Below are positions 45,460 through 54,845 of a DNA stretch of 64,000 bases, one piece after another. The translations under genes and the position numbers were made by a program. The stretch comes from Mesorhizobium escarrei. GTDB lineage: Bacteria > Pseudomonadota > Alphaproteobacteria > Rhizobiales > Rhizobiaceae. Each line of letters opens with the position of its first letter. Position 1 is the stretch's first letter. Location of the stretch: contig NZ_CAKXZT010000136.1 of assembly GCF_935825525.1 (NCBI RefSeq), positions 80,958 through 144,957 of the forward strand, read 5' to 3'. The notes under the pieces are model-generated. The model ran no database searches. It was not told where the DNA came from and was given only the letters and a program-made list of their open reading frames with translations.

Positions 45460-46431
45460 TTAATAATGACCACGTGATCTCGTTTCGAGATTACTGTCGC
45501 CGATCTTTACTAGTGCCCCCGGCTGGATGCTTTGCGGAATCTTTTTGCCGGCAACCGTGGTCGCAATTTCACGAAACGCCGCGATCGCCGGATTGTCGGG
45601 AGCGGCCTTCCAGGCAGTCAGCAATTCGTAGGGCGTCAGATGATCTTCGACGCGTGAGTAGGCAACGCCAGGGTGCTGGGTACGGGCGACCCATTCGGGC
45701 ACCAGCGTTGCGCCGAGGCCGGCGCTGACAAGCGCCAACAGGGTGTGCAACTGCTCGGCCTCCTGCGCCACTTTCGGAGCGAATCCCGCCGTGGCGAACG
45801 CCGCGACCATGATGTCGAGGATCCGGCTGCCCATCTTCCTCGGGAAGAGCACGAAGGGTTCGTCGGCCAGCGCCGCCAGTGCCAGTGACGGTGTTCCGGC
45901 AAGACGGTGGCCGTCGGGGAGCGCTATGACCAGCGGCGCCTCGACGAGGAGCGCAGTCTCGATGCCGTGGCCGGGCGGCGGGGACGGAATGATTCCGATA
46001 TCGATGACGGATCCGCGAAGTCCCTCGATCTGAGCCGTTCGATCGAGTGGATAGAGCGTCAGCTCGACCTCCGGCCACCGCGCCCGGAAAACCTGCAGCA
46101 TCGGCGGAAGCAGCGACCACAGCACGTTGTCCACAAACCCGATGGCGAGCCGGCCTATCGACCCGTCGGCGGAAGCGCGCGCGCGATGTGTTGCCTCCTC
46201 GATGCGTCGGAGAATATCGCGCGCCTCCGGCAGGAACACCTCTCCGGGAAGCGTCAGTCTTACCTTCTGCCGCGAACGCTCGAGCAGCGGGAAGCCGAGT
46301 TCCTCTTCGAGCAGCTTGACCTGCTGACTGACCGCGGACTGGACGACATGCATGCGTTCGGCAGCGCGGCCGAAATGCAGTTCTTCGGCGACGGCGGTGA
46401 AGTAGCGGAGCCGGCGCAGGTCCACGATCAT
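45460..46431 (-). CDS. LysR-family transcriptional regulator of the aromatic operon
   Basis: 323 residues from ATG 46431; the frame continues upstream without meaning. The N-terminal domain is LRRLRYFTAVAEELHFGRAA with HVVQSAVSQQVKLLEEELGF, typical of the benzoate/catechol branch (BenM-like). The effector domain has RLAIGFVDNVLWSLLPPML. It is read in the same direction as the enzymes, directly before the amidohydrolase, so it probably activates that operon in response to an aromatic acid or intermediate. The last 30 residues are Ser/Arg/Gly-rich and atypical. Confidence 0.85.
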   Translation of the reverse strand: MIVDLRRLRYFTAVAEELHFGRAAERMHVVQSAVSQQVKLLEEELGFPLLERSRQKVRLTLPGEVFLPEARDILRRIEEATHRARASADGSIGRLAIGFVDNVLWSLLPPMLQVFRARWPEVELTLYPLDRTAQIEGLRGSVIDIGIIPSPPPGHGIETALLVEAPLVIALPDGHRLAGTPSLALAALADEPFVLFPRKMGSRILDIMVAAFATAGFAPKVAQEAEQLHTLLALVSAGLGATLVPEWVARTQHPGVAYSRVEDHLTPYELLTAWKAAPDNPAIAAFREIATTVAGKKIPQSIQPGALVKIGDSNLETRSRGHY

Positions 46432-46454
46432 TGCTCCAGGGCTCGGCTCGCCGC

Positions 46455-47225
46455 TCAGATCACCGAGAGCAGGCCGCCGTCGACCAGGAGGCCGATGCCG
46501 GTGACGTAACTTGACAGGTCTGACCCCAGCCAGGCGACGGCGTCGCCGATCTCCGACGGCTTGCCGAGACGCCGCAGCGGTGTGCGTTTGCGAAAACCCT
46601 CGGAGGCCTCGGCGATGGCCGGCGTCGTGCGCAGCAGATGCGTATCGATCGTACCGGGGCAGACGGCGTTCACGCGGATGCCGTCGGGACCGAGCGCGTC
46701 GGCGAGCGCCTTGGCCATGAGCACGACGCCGCCCTTGCTGGTGGAATAGGCCACGGTTATGCCCGCGCCGGCGATCCCCCCCATGCTGCCCATCAAAACG
46801 ATGCTGCCGGCCTTTTCGTGCGCCTTCATCTGGCGGGCTGCTGCCTGCGCGCCGAACAGCACGCCATCGAGATTGACCGACATCAGGCGGTGAAAATCGT
46901 CTTCGGTCACGTCGGCGCCATCCGCGCGCAACGTTATGCCGGCGTTGCAAACCATCACGTCGACGCCCCCGAACTCGGTGGCCGCATCGATGAGAGCGTC
47001 GTTTTCGGCCTTCTTTGACACATCGGTCGGGACGAACCGAGTTGGGACACCAAGCGTCTCAATCTCGGTCGTTGTCGGCTCGCCACCTTCCTTTGGCGTT
47101 TCGACAACATCGGAGACGATGACCGCCTTGGCGCCATGCTGCGCCGCCCCGATTGCGATTGCACGGCCGATGCCACTGGCCGCGCCCGTCACGATCACCA
47201 CCTTGTCTTTCAGGATGTCGCTCAT
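46455..47225 (-). CDS. SDR-family oxidoreductase
   Basis: 256 residues. TGAASGIGRAIAI, MVCNAGITLR, GSMGGIAGAGITVAYSTSKG with Tyr/Lys active site, and DGGLLSVI at the end. It lies 23 bases upstream of the LysR gene with the same strand. It may be a dehydrogenase for a dihydrodiol or alcohol in the aromatic pathway, but position alone supports this. Substrate unknown. Confidence 0.85.
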   Translation of the reverse strand: MSDILKDKVVIVTGAASGIGRAIAIGAAQHGAKAVIVSDVVETPKEGGEPTTTEIETLGVPTRFVPTDVSKKAENDALIDAATEFGGVDVMVCNAGITLRADGADVTEDDFHRLMSVNLDGVLFGAQAAARQMKAHEKAGSIVLMGSMGGIAGAGITVAYSTSKGGVVLMAKALADALGPDGIRVNAVCPGTIDTHLLRTTPAIAEASEGFRKRTPLRRLGKPSEIGDAVAWLGSDLSSYVTGIGLLVDGGLLSVI

Positions 47226-47294
47226 TGTCGTCTCCTCACGGGTTCTAGTCGATTGAACGGATCTCGATCGGCAAAGGCAGAGTTCAGATTCGGC

Positions 47295-48248
47295 TCAGGG
47301 CACGAGGATGGGATTTGGGCCAATCTTCCGCGCGATGTAGTCCGCATGCGCTTGTCCCGCATCGGCAAGGCGGTAGCGCTGAAGTTCTATCTCCCCGAAG
47401 ATGCCGTCTCTCCACTGATCAAAGACCTCGGTCGCAGCCTGGGCGAGCATGGCGTCCTTCACGGTTCCAGCGGCGCTGGCGTGGCTGACTTTCAGACGGC
47501 GTTCGGCGAGTAGTTCCCCATCGATTTCAGGGGAACCCGAAGCCGCGCCGATGGTGAAAATGGCGCCGCCATCTCGGACGTTTTGAACAGAGGCGGCAAA
47601 CGTCGCCTTGCCGACGAACTCGTAAACAACGTCCACGCCTTGCGGCGCGACGGCGCGTATGCGGTCGGCAAGGCTGGCCTGATCGGAGGCAAGGACATGA
47701 TCGGCGTCGGCCGAAATACGCGCAAGTTTGGAACTCGAACCCACCGCAACCACAGTCGCACCCAGCGCCTTGGCCCAACGTACAACCAACGAGCCGACGC
47801 CGCCGGTCGCGCCCTGAACCAGAACCCTGTCACCAGCCTTGATCTCGTGCAGTTTTCTGACTGCCAGCCATGCTGTCACGCCTTTGGTCAGAAGGCCTGC
47901 GGCAATCTCGGACGGCACATCGTCTGGCAAATGCACAAGCGGAGCAACGTCGATAATCCGCTCTTCCGCATAGGCTCCTGGCGCGAAGAAATAGGCAATA
48001 CGATCGCCGACGGCAAAACCCTCGGTGTTCGCGCCAGTCTCGGTAATCACGCCCGAGGCTTCGACTCCGGTCACAAACGGCAGATTGGCGTTGAAGGCGC
48101 CTGAACGGAACATCGCGTCGATGTAGTTTACGCCGATGGCCTCCTGGCGAAGCTTGACCTGACTTCGACCAGGCGAGCCGACGACCTCTTCCTCGAGAAC
48201 AAGAACCGATGGGTCACCGGTACGGCGCATGCGAACGACGGCAGACAT
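47295..48248 (-). CDS. NADPH:quinone oxidoreductase-like MDR protein
   Basis: 317 residues, medium-chain dehydrogenase/reductase without zinc ligands. The N-terminal catalytic part has VNYIDAMFRSG and PFVTGVEASGVI, the Rossmann part VLVQGATGGVGSLVV and VDVVYEFVGKATF. This matches quinone oxidoreductase (QOR) proteins that reduce quinones or act as zeta-crystallins with NADPH. It is followed on the same strand by a SnoaL-like gene 28 bases away, so both may be co-expressed. Confidence 0.88.
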   Translation of the reverse strand: MSAVVRMRRTGDPSVLVLEEEVVGSPGRSQVKLRQEAIGVNYIDAMFRSGAFNANLPFVTGVEASGVITETGANTEGFAVGDRIAYFFAPGAYAEERIIDVAPLVHLPDDVPSEIAAGLLTKGVTAWLAVRKLHEIKAGDRVLVQGATGGVGSLVVRWAKALGATVVAVGSSSKLARISADADHVLASDQASLADRIRAVAPQGVDVVYEFVGKATFAASVQNVRDGGAIFTIGAASGSPEIDGELLAERRLKVSHASAAGTVKDAMLAQAATEVFDQWRDGIFGEIELQRYRLADAGQAHADYIARKIGPNPILVP

Positions 48249-48275
48249 GGTGCTTATCCTTATGACCTTGATTGC

Positions 48276-48752
48276 CTATCGAGAGAGGTGGCCCAGTTCA
48301 CTCAGGCCGGTCATCCAGTCCTCGGTGTGCCAGGTGCGGGCAATCTTGCCATTCTCGATTTCATGGATGTCGACTGCCTGAATTTTCATGGATCGACCGG
48401 TTGCGGGCAGACCGGCAAAGGCATTTCGTTGTGTTCCAGTGATGGTCGACCGCACGACAACCTTGCGCCCATCCTGGAGGATATCTTCGATCCGGATATC
48501 GAAATCGGGAAAGGCGCCTACGAGCATTGCCATCGCCGCTTTCGCACCTTCGGGACCATGTGGAACGGTCGGTGGCGAAGGGATGTCTATCCAAGTGGGC
48601 GCCAGAATCTTCTCAAGCAGTTCGGCGTCATGGCTTGCAAAGGCCTCGTACCATTGCGACGCGATCTGTTTCGGATCGTTCGCCGCCGCTGGCGTGGCGC
48701 TCGCCTGCAAAGCGAGCAATGAACCGGCGATCAATGTGATGAGCGACTTCAT
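48276..48752 (-). CDS. Exported SnoaL-like ester-cyclase-family protein
   Basis: 158 residues from ATG 48752. A signal peptide (SLITLIAGSLLALQASATPAAA) precedes a SnoaL/NTF2-like fold: QIASQWYEAFASHDAELLEK, FPDFDIRIEDILQDGRKVVV, MKIQAVDIHEIENGKIART and HTEDWMTGL. Most proteins of this class are cytoplasmic; a secretion signal is unusual. Function unknown. It lies 12 bases after a second SnoaL-like gene without a signal peptide, so the two look like diverged duplicates. Confidence 0.82.
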   Translation of the reverse strand: MKSLITLIAGSLLALQASATPAAANDPKQIASQWYEAFASHDAELLEKILAPTWIDIPSPPTVPHGPEGAKAAMAMLVGAFPDFDIRIEDILQDGRKVVVRSTITGTQRNAFAGLPATGRSMKIQAVDIHEIENGKIARTWHTEDWMTGLSELGHLSR

Positions 48753-48763
48753 GACCGCCGACC

Positions 48764-49201
48764 TCAAGCCTTGGACAGAGGCGCGATAGCGCCCAGCTGC
48801 TGCATGACCGAGAAGAGGTTCGCCACGCCCCAGTGCTCGGTGATCCTGCCGTCGACGACGCGCATCGCGTCGACGGTCTCGAAGCTGACCTTGATCCCCG
48901 TGCCAGCGACACCGAGGAAATTCCCCTGATGCGTGCCGTGATAGGTTTTGTAGGTGGTGACCACGTCGCCATCGGCGCGCTGCCAATGAACCTCCGGCGT
49001 GAAATCCGGAAAGGCTTCGCGCAGACGCTTGTAGAGGACGAGGACGCTGGCCTTGTCGCGACCGCCTCCGGGCTGGGGCGTATGATCGAAGAAATTGTCT
49101 GCAAACAGCTCGTCGAACAGGGCCCAGTTTCCGCCGCCCTGCACGTCTTCAGTGTTGCGGCGAATGACGGCCTTGGCCGTTTCACTAACGCTAGTGGTCA
49201 T
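48764..49201 (-). CDS. SnoaL-like ester-cyclase-family protein
   Basis: 145 residues. VIRRNTEDVQGGGNWALFDE, FDHTPQPGGGRDKASVLVLY, RLREAFPDFTPEVHW and MRVVDGRITEHWGVANLF match the NTF2-like SnoaL polyketide-cyclase family, whose small alpha+beta cone binds hydrophobic molecules. It is first of a three-gene minus-strand run with the exported SnoaL homologue and the quinone reductase. A TCGA-N6-TCGA sequence lies about 160 bases upstream at 49361-49374. Confidence 0.82.
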   Translation of the reverse strand: MTTSVSETAKAVIRRNTEDVQGGGNWALFDELFADNFFDHTPQPGGGRDKASVLVLYKRLREAFPDFTPEVHWQRADGDVVTTYKTYHGTHQGNFLGVAGTGIKVSFETVDAMRVVDGRITEHWGVANLFSVMQQLGAIAPLSKA

Positions 49202-49418
49202 GGATTCAACCTTTCATGGTTCCGCCGATGGCCAGGTCAGTATCGACGTCAGTTTTGTGATCGAAGAGTGGCTTGCGACGCCAAAGTTCGGTCATACGAC
49301 GGCAGGACGTTTTTGCGCCGCTGCATTGGCAACATGCCGGGTCCACCGGTTTTTGGTAATTCGAATAATATCGAGCGATATGTTCGATCAGCTCGACAAG
49401 CTGCGACTAGGCAATGGT

Positions 49419-50324
49419 TCACGCCGCGCGCGGAACCTCAGCAAGTGGGATGAACTCGCTATCTCCTGGCACGCCGGGAAAGCGTCGGGCACGCCAGTCG
49501 TCGGCGGCCTGTTCAATCCTCTCCTTGCGGCTTGAGACAAAGTTCCAAAAGATGTGGCGCTTGCCCTCCAGCGGTTCGCCGCCGAGCAGCATCAAGCGGG
49601 TTGCGCCCCGGGCGTGAACGATGATCTCGCTGCCCGGACGAAAGATGACCAACTGATCCTTCAAAAAGTGACCACTCTGACCAGAGATCTCGATCTCCCC
49701 TTCGACGACATAGGCGGCCCGTTCGATATGGTCGCTTTCGACCTTGAAGCGGGCACCAGCAGCCAAGCTGACATCTGCATAGAGCGTCTCGGAGAAAATG
49801 CGCGTCGGCGAATGTGCGCCGCCGAGGCTCCCCGCGAGGAGCCGCGCGTCGACGCCTGCATCCGATAACCGGGGAAGCGCGGTCGCATCGATATGCTGGA
49901 AGCCAGGATCGGTCTCCTCCAGCGCCAGCGGCAAGGCGAGCCAGGCCTGGAAGCCAAACATCGTTCCACCATCGGCGCGCCATTCAGAACCGCTGCGCTC
50001 GGAATGAACGATGCCGCGGCCGGCGGTCATCAGATTTACCTCGCCCGGTCTGATCGTCTGGACATAGCCCTCGCTGTCTCGATGCACCATCTCGCCATCG
50101 ATCAAATACGTGACGGTCGCCAAGCCGATATGCGGATGGGGGCGGGTATCGATTCCCTGACCGGCGCGGATCACTGTCGGACCAAAACTGTCGAGAAAGA
50201 TGAATGGGCCGACCATCCGGCGAAGTGGCGATGGCAGTGCGCGCCGAACAGCAAAGTCGCCGAGGTCACGAACCGCAGGCAGGAGTACCTGCTCCACCGG
50301 CACTGTGTTGGATTGAAGGGTCAT
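49419..50324 (-). CDS. Pirin-family bicupin protein
   Basis: 301 residues from ATG 50324; longer frames upstream are not supported. The N-terminal cupin has [16 protein letters not shown] with the pirin metal-binding histidines and [11 protein letters not shown] for the second cluster. The C-terminal cupin begins near 185. Pirins have been described as quercetinases or redox sensors. It is divergent from a LysR gene at 50439, the usual regulator arrangement. The upstream region holds the dyad TCGAGGAATTCGA next to the LysR start. Confidence 0.88.
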   Translation of the reverse strand: MTLQSNTVPVEQVLLPAVRDLGDFAVRRALPSPLRRMVGPFIFLDSFGPTVIRAGQGIDTRPHPHIGLATVTYLIDGEMVHRDSEGYVQTIRPGEVNLMTAGRGIVHSERSGSEWRADGGTMFGFQAWLALPLALEETDPGFQHIDATALPRLSDAGVDARLLAGSLGGAHSPTRIFSETLYADVSLAAGARFKVESDHIERAAYVVEGEIEISGQSGHFLKDQLVIFRPGSEIIVHARGATRLMLLGGEPLEGKRHIFWNFVSSRKERIEQAADDWRARRFPGVPGDSEFIPLAEVPRAA

Positions 50325-50424
50325 GATTTGGTGCCTCGCCGATCCGGGCCTGGGCGGTTGTTTCGACGAGAAACCTATGCGTGCTGGACACCCTAGAAAA
50401 CCGGCATAAAATAGGTCGTTATAT

Positions 50425-50437
50425 TCGAGGAATTCGA
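50425..50437. promoter_or_regulatory. TCGA-N5-TCGA dyad at the LysR start
   Basis: TCGA-GGAAT-TCGA ends two bases before the ATG of the LysR gene at 50439 and overlaps its ribosome-binding site. A matching TCGA-GATAA-TCGA occurs 103 bases before the DoxX gene, and a decayed version precedes the paralogous LysR gene. It may be an autoregulatory site; with such short elements chance is possible. Confidence 0.35.
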
Positions 50438-50438
50438 T

Positions 50439-51353
50439 ATGACTTCCGAGCCCGGCACCCCGACTCTCGATCAGCTGAGAGTCCTGTTGACGGTCGTCGA
50501 AGCCGGGAGCTTCGCCGGCGCGGCGCGCAAGCTCAACCGCGCAACGTCGGTGATCAGCTATTCGATCGCCAATCTCGAGTCGCAACTGGGCATGACCCTG
50601 TTTGACAGGGAATCGACGCGAAAGCCCCAACTGACCGAGGCTGGCCGGATGGTGCTCGCCGAAGCGCGGACGGTTGCCAGCGGCATCGACGGTCTGAGGG
50701 CGAAGGTCAAGGGCATGCTGCAGGGCCTCGAGGCAGAACTACACCTCGTGCTCGACGTTCTTCTACCCGAAGAGCGTGTGGTCGATGCCTTGACGAGCTT
50801 TCGCGAGCAGTTTCCGACTGTGTCACTGCATCTGCATATCGAGACCCTCGGTGCCGTCACCAAGCTCGTCCTAGATCGGGTCGCTTCCATCGGCGTCAGC
50901 GGTCCGCTCGATGGCAAAAGAGCGGAGATCGAACGGATATCGATCGGCAGCGTGAAAATGATCCCGGTCGCTGCGCCGGGCCATCCTCTTGCGCTTTCCG
51001 GACACAACGCGCCGGGCGCGAGCCGCGAGCACATTCAGCTGGTGCTCACCGATCGGTCGCCACTCACACAGGGACGCGATTTTGCTGTGGTGAGCAGCCG
51101 CACGTGGCGTCTGGCTGACCTCGGGTCGAAGCACATGCTGCTGAAAGCTGGGATTGGCTGGGGGAACATGCCGGTGCCGATGATCAGCGAGGACCTCAAG
51201 TCCAGCAGGCTCGTTCACCTGCATATGCCTGATGCACCGGGAGGCGACTATACGCTTGACGCGATCTACCGGTCGGATACCCCGCCTGGGCCCGCTGCGT
51301 CATGGCTGATCAAACGGTTCGAGGCGCAGGCCAAAGCCGACGTGGCACGTTGA
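50439..51353 (+). CDS. LysR-family regulator, paralogue 1
   Basis: 304 residues. The start is [20 protein letters not shown], the helix-turn-helix [20 protein letters not shown]. The effector domain has [18 protein letters not shown] and [14 protein letters not shown]. It is nearly a sister of the LysR gene at 51540-52520, which shares [27 protein letters not shown] and the whole frame. It is divergent from the pirin gene and likely controls it. The paired paralogues point to a local duplication with the pirin/SDR/DoxX genes as shared targets. Confidence 0.87.
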   Translation: MTSEPGTPTLDQLRVLLTVVEAGSFAGAARKLNRATSVISYSIANLESQLGMTLFDRESTRKPQLTEAGRMVLAEARTVASGIDGLRAKVKGMLQGLEAELHLVLDVLLPEERVVDALTSFREQFPTVSLHLHIETLGAVTKLVLDRVASIGVSGPLDGKRAEIERISIGSVKMIPVAAPGHPLALSGHNAPGASREHIQLVLTDRSPLTQGRDFAVVSSRTWRLADLGSKHMLLKAGIGWGNMPVPMISEDLKSSRLVHLHMPDAPGGDYTLDAIYRSDTPPGPAASWLIKRFEAQAKADVAR

Positions 51354-51539
51354 GATCACGGCAAACGCACAGACGGACAACGGGCGATCTGACCTATTTC
51401 GATCCTGCGGGCTGTTCAACCAAGTCAATCTAGGATGCGGCACGAAGACCTGGAGCTGAAGTACAAGCACCGGCCATTGGCTTTCCGGGTGAGCACTTTC
51501 CCTGTTGAATCTTAACGGGGCCACCTCGCGTAGACAACG

Positions 51540-52520
51540 CTAGCCTCCACCTTGCATGGCATCACGAAGATGAATTGGAGAAGCGGCGGCAGTCGGAGCG
51601 AAGGCCCGCAAAATACCACCGTCCATGCCATGCGATTGGCGCAAGAACTGATTGATCAGGAACGACGCAGCGGGGCCGGGAGGCATGTCCGTTCGGTGAA
51701 TCGCAAAGAAGCGATAGTGACCGCCCTTGAAATCCGGCAGGTCCAACAGCACAAGCTTGCCCGACGCGAGGTCCTCCTGGATCATGGGTTCCGGCATCGT
51801 CCCCCAGCCGATGCCTTCTCGAAGCAGCATGTGCTTGGTTGCGAGGTCCGCTACTCGCCAAGTGTGGGTGCCCATCACCCCAAGGTCCGAACCTGCGGCA
51901 GGCGGTGATCGGTCGGTCAATACCAGCTGAACGTGATGACGCCCCGCGCCAAGCTCGTTCACGCTGCTTGCCAGGGGATGGGAGGGCGCCGCGACCGGAA
52001 CAAGGTGGACGCTACCAACGCCGATGCGTTCCAGACCGTCGATTTCGATGTCGGGCGGACCGCGAACGCCAATCATCGAAGTCCGATCAAGGACCAGCTG
52101 GGTCACAGCGCCTAGCGCCTCAGCTCTCAGCCGAAGCGGGACAGTCGGAAACTTATCCTGGAAATTCCGCAGAGCTTCGACCACGCGAGCGGCGGGCAGC
52201 ATCTCGTCGAAAGCGAGGTGGACTTCGGATTCGATGCCTTGATGAAGCCCCTTGGCCTTCGCACGCAAGCGGTTGAAACCCAACGCCACGTTGCGCGCCT
52301 CCGTCAGCAAGGCGCGCCCTTCGCCGCTGAGTTGGGGGCGGCGGGTGGAATCCCGCTCGAAAAGCGTGACACCCAACTGCGCTTCCAGATTGGCAATCGT
52401 GTAGCTGATGACCGAAGTCGCTCGGTTGAGCTGACGCGCCGCGCCGGCGAAGCTGCCAACATCGACGACCGCGAGAAACACCCGCAATTGGTCGAACGTT
52501 GGCGTACCTGGATCAGACAT
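51540..52520 (-). CDS. LysR-family regulator, paralogue 2
   Basis: 326 residues from ATG 52520, with AGGA seven bases upstream; the open frame extends to 52568. SDPGTPTFDQLRVFLAVVDV and [20 protein letters not shown] match the other LysR gene at 50439 almost residue for residue. The C-terminal 25 residues (FAPTAAASPIHLRDAMQGGG) are not shared. It converges with paralogue 1 and is divergent from the frameshifted SDR gene at 52765, so it may once have regulated that gene. Two closely related regulators in 2 kb suggest duplication. Confidence 0.86.
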   Translation of the reverse strand: MSDPGTPTFDQLRVFLAVVDVGSFAGAARQLNRATSVISYTIANLEAQLGVTLFERDSTRRPQLSGEGRALLTEARNVALGFNRLRAKAKGLHQGIESEVHLAFDEMLPAARVVEALRNFQDKFPTVPLRLRAEALGAVTQLVLDRTSMIGVRGPPDIEIDGLERIGVGSVHLVPVAAPSHPLASSVNELGAGRHHVQLVLTDRSPPAAGSDLGVMGTHTWRVADLATKHMLLREGIGWGTMPEPMIQEDLASGKLVLLDLPDFKGGHYRFFAIHRTDMPPGPAASFLINQFLRQSHGMDGGILRAFAPTAAASPIHLRDAMQGGG

Positions 52521-52764
52521 ACCGATTTCCTCGAAGGCGAGATTATTCAGGTTTCGGCGACATGTCATTAGCTCTACGAACGGGGCGATGCGTCGCGCGC
52601 CACATGCCTATTCGCTCGAACGTCCTGATCGACCGAATCCGGCTGGAAGCGAAGGACTCATTTGGGACAGGTTTCCATCAGTTGAGCAACCACCGGCGAG
52701 CAGATCAGGCAGAGGCGGCGCGAGCCCTGCCAATACGGGTCTCCGTTGCAGCGAGGAGGCGCGC

Positions 52765-53540
52765 ATGATGCTGAACGATTTCGATGGCAAGGTGATCCTG
52801 GTTACTGGTGCCGGCTCGGGCATCGGACGCGAAGCGGCTTTGGCGTTTGCTGCTCGCGGGGTCTTGTTTTCGGCGCAGATCTGAACGAGCAGGGTCTTGG
52901 GGAGACTGAGCACCTTATCGCGCAGGCTGGCGGCAGGGCGCACATAGGCCGCGTTGATGTTTCCTCTGAGGAGGATGTTTCAGCCTTTCTCTCGCGCATC
53001 GACGCTGAGGCGGGTCGTCTGGATGTCGCCTTCAACAATGCAGGAATCACCGGTGGCGCGCATCGGATCGAGGACTATCCAACGGATGAATTCGACGGGG
53101 TTTTGCGCATCAATCTGCGCAGCGTCTTTCTGTGCATGAAGCACGAGGTTCCGCTCATGAAGCGGAGCGGTGGCGGTGCCATCTGCAACACTGCATCGGT
53201 TGCCGCTCTCACTGGCCCCGGCGGCATGTGCGCCTACGCGGCATCAAAACACGGCATTCATGGTTTGACGCGGGTCGCGGCAATGGAGAACGCTGCCCAT
53301 GGGATTCGGGTGAACGCCCTCGCACCGGGCTGGACCGAGACCCCGATGGTCATCACAGCCAGCGCTCAGAATCCTTCCTTCGCCGCCCAGACGACCAACG
53401 CCATTCCCGCCAAGCGGGGCGGCCAGCCAAGCGAAATCGCCCAAGCCGCGCTTTGGTTGTGCTCAAGCGCATCAAGCTACGTCTTTGGGCAAATGCTGGT
53501 CGTTGATGGAGGCATGACCATCGGCGGATTCGAGTTCTGA
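52765..53540 (+). pseudogene. SDR oxidoreductase with a frameshift
   Basis: GAGGAGG precedes ATG 52765, and the frame begins MMLNDFDGKVILVTGAGSGI and GREAALAFAARG, a good SDR start. At about 52861 the next codons run into a stop (VLFSAQI), while the neighbouring frame continues LVFGADLNEQGLGETEHLIA to DGGMTIGGFEF at 53540, with VNNAG as FNNAGITGG and YAASK at the active site. A single missing base near 52861-52863 explains the break. It is a pseudogene or a sequencing error. Divergent from LysR paralogue 2. Confidence 0.8.
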
Positions 53541-53632
53541 GAACGGAGATGGGCGACACCATCCGATCATACCTGCTTGCGTCGAATCGAGTCCGCGCCG
53601 GAGAGCCGCAGGTTTTTTGCCTATCTCTCTAT

Positions 53633-53645
53633 TCGAGATAATCGA
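53633..53645. promoter_or_regulatory. TCGA-N5-TCGA dyad upstream of doxX
   Basis: TCGA-GATAA-TCGA lies in ATTCGAGATAATCGAT at 53631-53646, 103 bases before the DoxX start. It resembles the sequence just before LysR paralogue 1 (14 of 17 surrounding bases). It may be a LysR binding site shared by these genes. Confidence 0.35.
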
Positions 53646-53748
53646 TGATAATCTATGAACTTATCCAGCTATTTTGTCTGATCGATCGATGGCATCGTCA
53701 AATCATCGAGGCGGCCACGGTGACTGCCTCTCTGACAGGAGCACCACA

Positions 53749-54183
53749 ATGTCCACCTCTGCCACCGTTGCCCAACGCATCGAAAGGCTCTCCACGTCTC
53801 CACTCTTTGAGGGCATTCTGCCGCTCGGCGGCCGTATCCTCATCAGCGCGATCTTTCTTCTCTCCGGCTTCAGCAAGCTCGCCGATCCAGCCGGCACGAT
53901 CGGCTACATCCAGATGGTCGGCCTGCCTTTCGCGCCCCTGGCCTATGGCACAGCAGTTATCGTCGAGGTCCTCGGCGGCCTTGCGCTCATCGTCGGGTAT
54001 CGGACCCGTCTGGTGGCGTTCGGTCTCGCCCTGTTCAGCGTGGCAACGGCATTGAGCTTTCACACCAATCTCGCCGACCTCAACGAGTTCATCCATTTCT
54101 TCAAGAACATCGCCATGGCCGGAGGCTTGCTGCAGGTCGCCGCCTTCGGGGCCGGCCGCTACAGCCTGGACGCGCGACGTTGA
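53749..54183 (+). CDS. DoxX-family membrane protein
   Basis: 144 residues from ATG 53749, with AGGAG about eight bases upstream. Four helices are visible: LGGRILISAIFLLSGFSKLA, APLAYGTAVIVEVLGGLALI, and FGLALFSVATALSFHTNL. GRIL...SG..K and the H-T-N-x-x-x-x-x-E-F motif match DoxX, a family of small redox-linked membrane proteins. It follows the frameshifted SDR gene by about 210 bases. A dyad at 53633-53645 suggests regulation by the nearby LysR proteins. Confidence 0.87.
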   Translation: MSTSATVAQRIERLSTSPLFEGILPLGGRILISAIFLLSGFSKLADPAGTIGYIQMVGLPFAPLAYGTAVIVEVLGGLALIVGYRTRLVAFGLALFSVATALSFHTNLADLNEFIHFFKNIAMAGGLLQVAAFGAGRYSLDARR

Positions 54184-54289
54184 TTTGCGTCGGTTCCCAG
54201 CCATCAATGCTCGGGTTACATAAGCCCGAGCATTTCTTCTGAGCCGCAGCAGATGAGCCGGCCACGGATTTCCGACCGTGGGTCCCGAT

Positions 54290-54828
54290 TTACAAATTCT
54301 CAGACCTGAACTGCCTTCGAAAGTCGACCTCCCTTCCCGCCACCATGAAGGATCCCTGGCCGCGATTGTGGAGTGTCCGCGGTGTATCGATTTGCGCCAC
54401 ATGCGCTTTGACGCTCCCCTATGAAGAAGCCGTACTCGTCCACCATGCGATCGTCGAAGAGACGACACTCGAAGCTGGCGTAGCCATTCGTCGATGAGCG
54501 GCGCCGTGGCCGCTGGGCTTTGCCGGGAGTGAGACCCGTCGCCGCGAATGTGTCGCCCTGCTCGGCATGACTGTTGCCGATTGCAACCACTTGATCGAGG
54601 TGGGCACGTTGATCACGCATCGCGGCTTTCGCCGATGGCAGAATGGCTACGGTGCCGTCCCAGATGTAGCAGCCAAGCAGCGCTGGCGAGAACTGCATCA
54701 TCGTGTGCCAACCCATCGTCATGATTGTTGGAGTAGCCCTTATGATGGGACGCCATGAGGACGATCGGTCCGGTCTCCAGATGCTCCCGGACCCTGATCA
54801 GCGGGAAATCCTTCTTTTCTAGGCGCAT
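54290..54828 (-). pseudogene. Flavin reductase-like gene with several frameshifts
   Basis: The minus strand from ATG 54828 reads RLEKKDFPLIRVREHLETGP and VLMASHHKGYSN, then shifts frame to MTMGWHTMMQFSPALLGCYI. Next come SHSAIGESR and VINVPTS in other frames, then LDQVVAIGN, ATGLTPGKAQ and CRLFDDRMVDEYGFF, and finally, in yet another frame, VKAHVAQIDTPRTLHNRGQG up to a TAA at 54290-54292. In order this is a whole flavin-reductase/FMN-binding protein of about 180 residues. At least three frame changes make it a pseudogene. It would have bound FMN and reduced it with NADH. Confidence 0.75.
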
Positions 54829-54845
54829 CGTCCTGCTCCTTGTTG

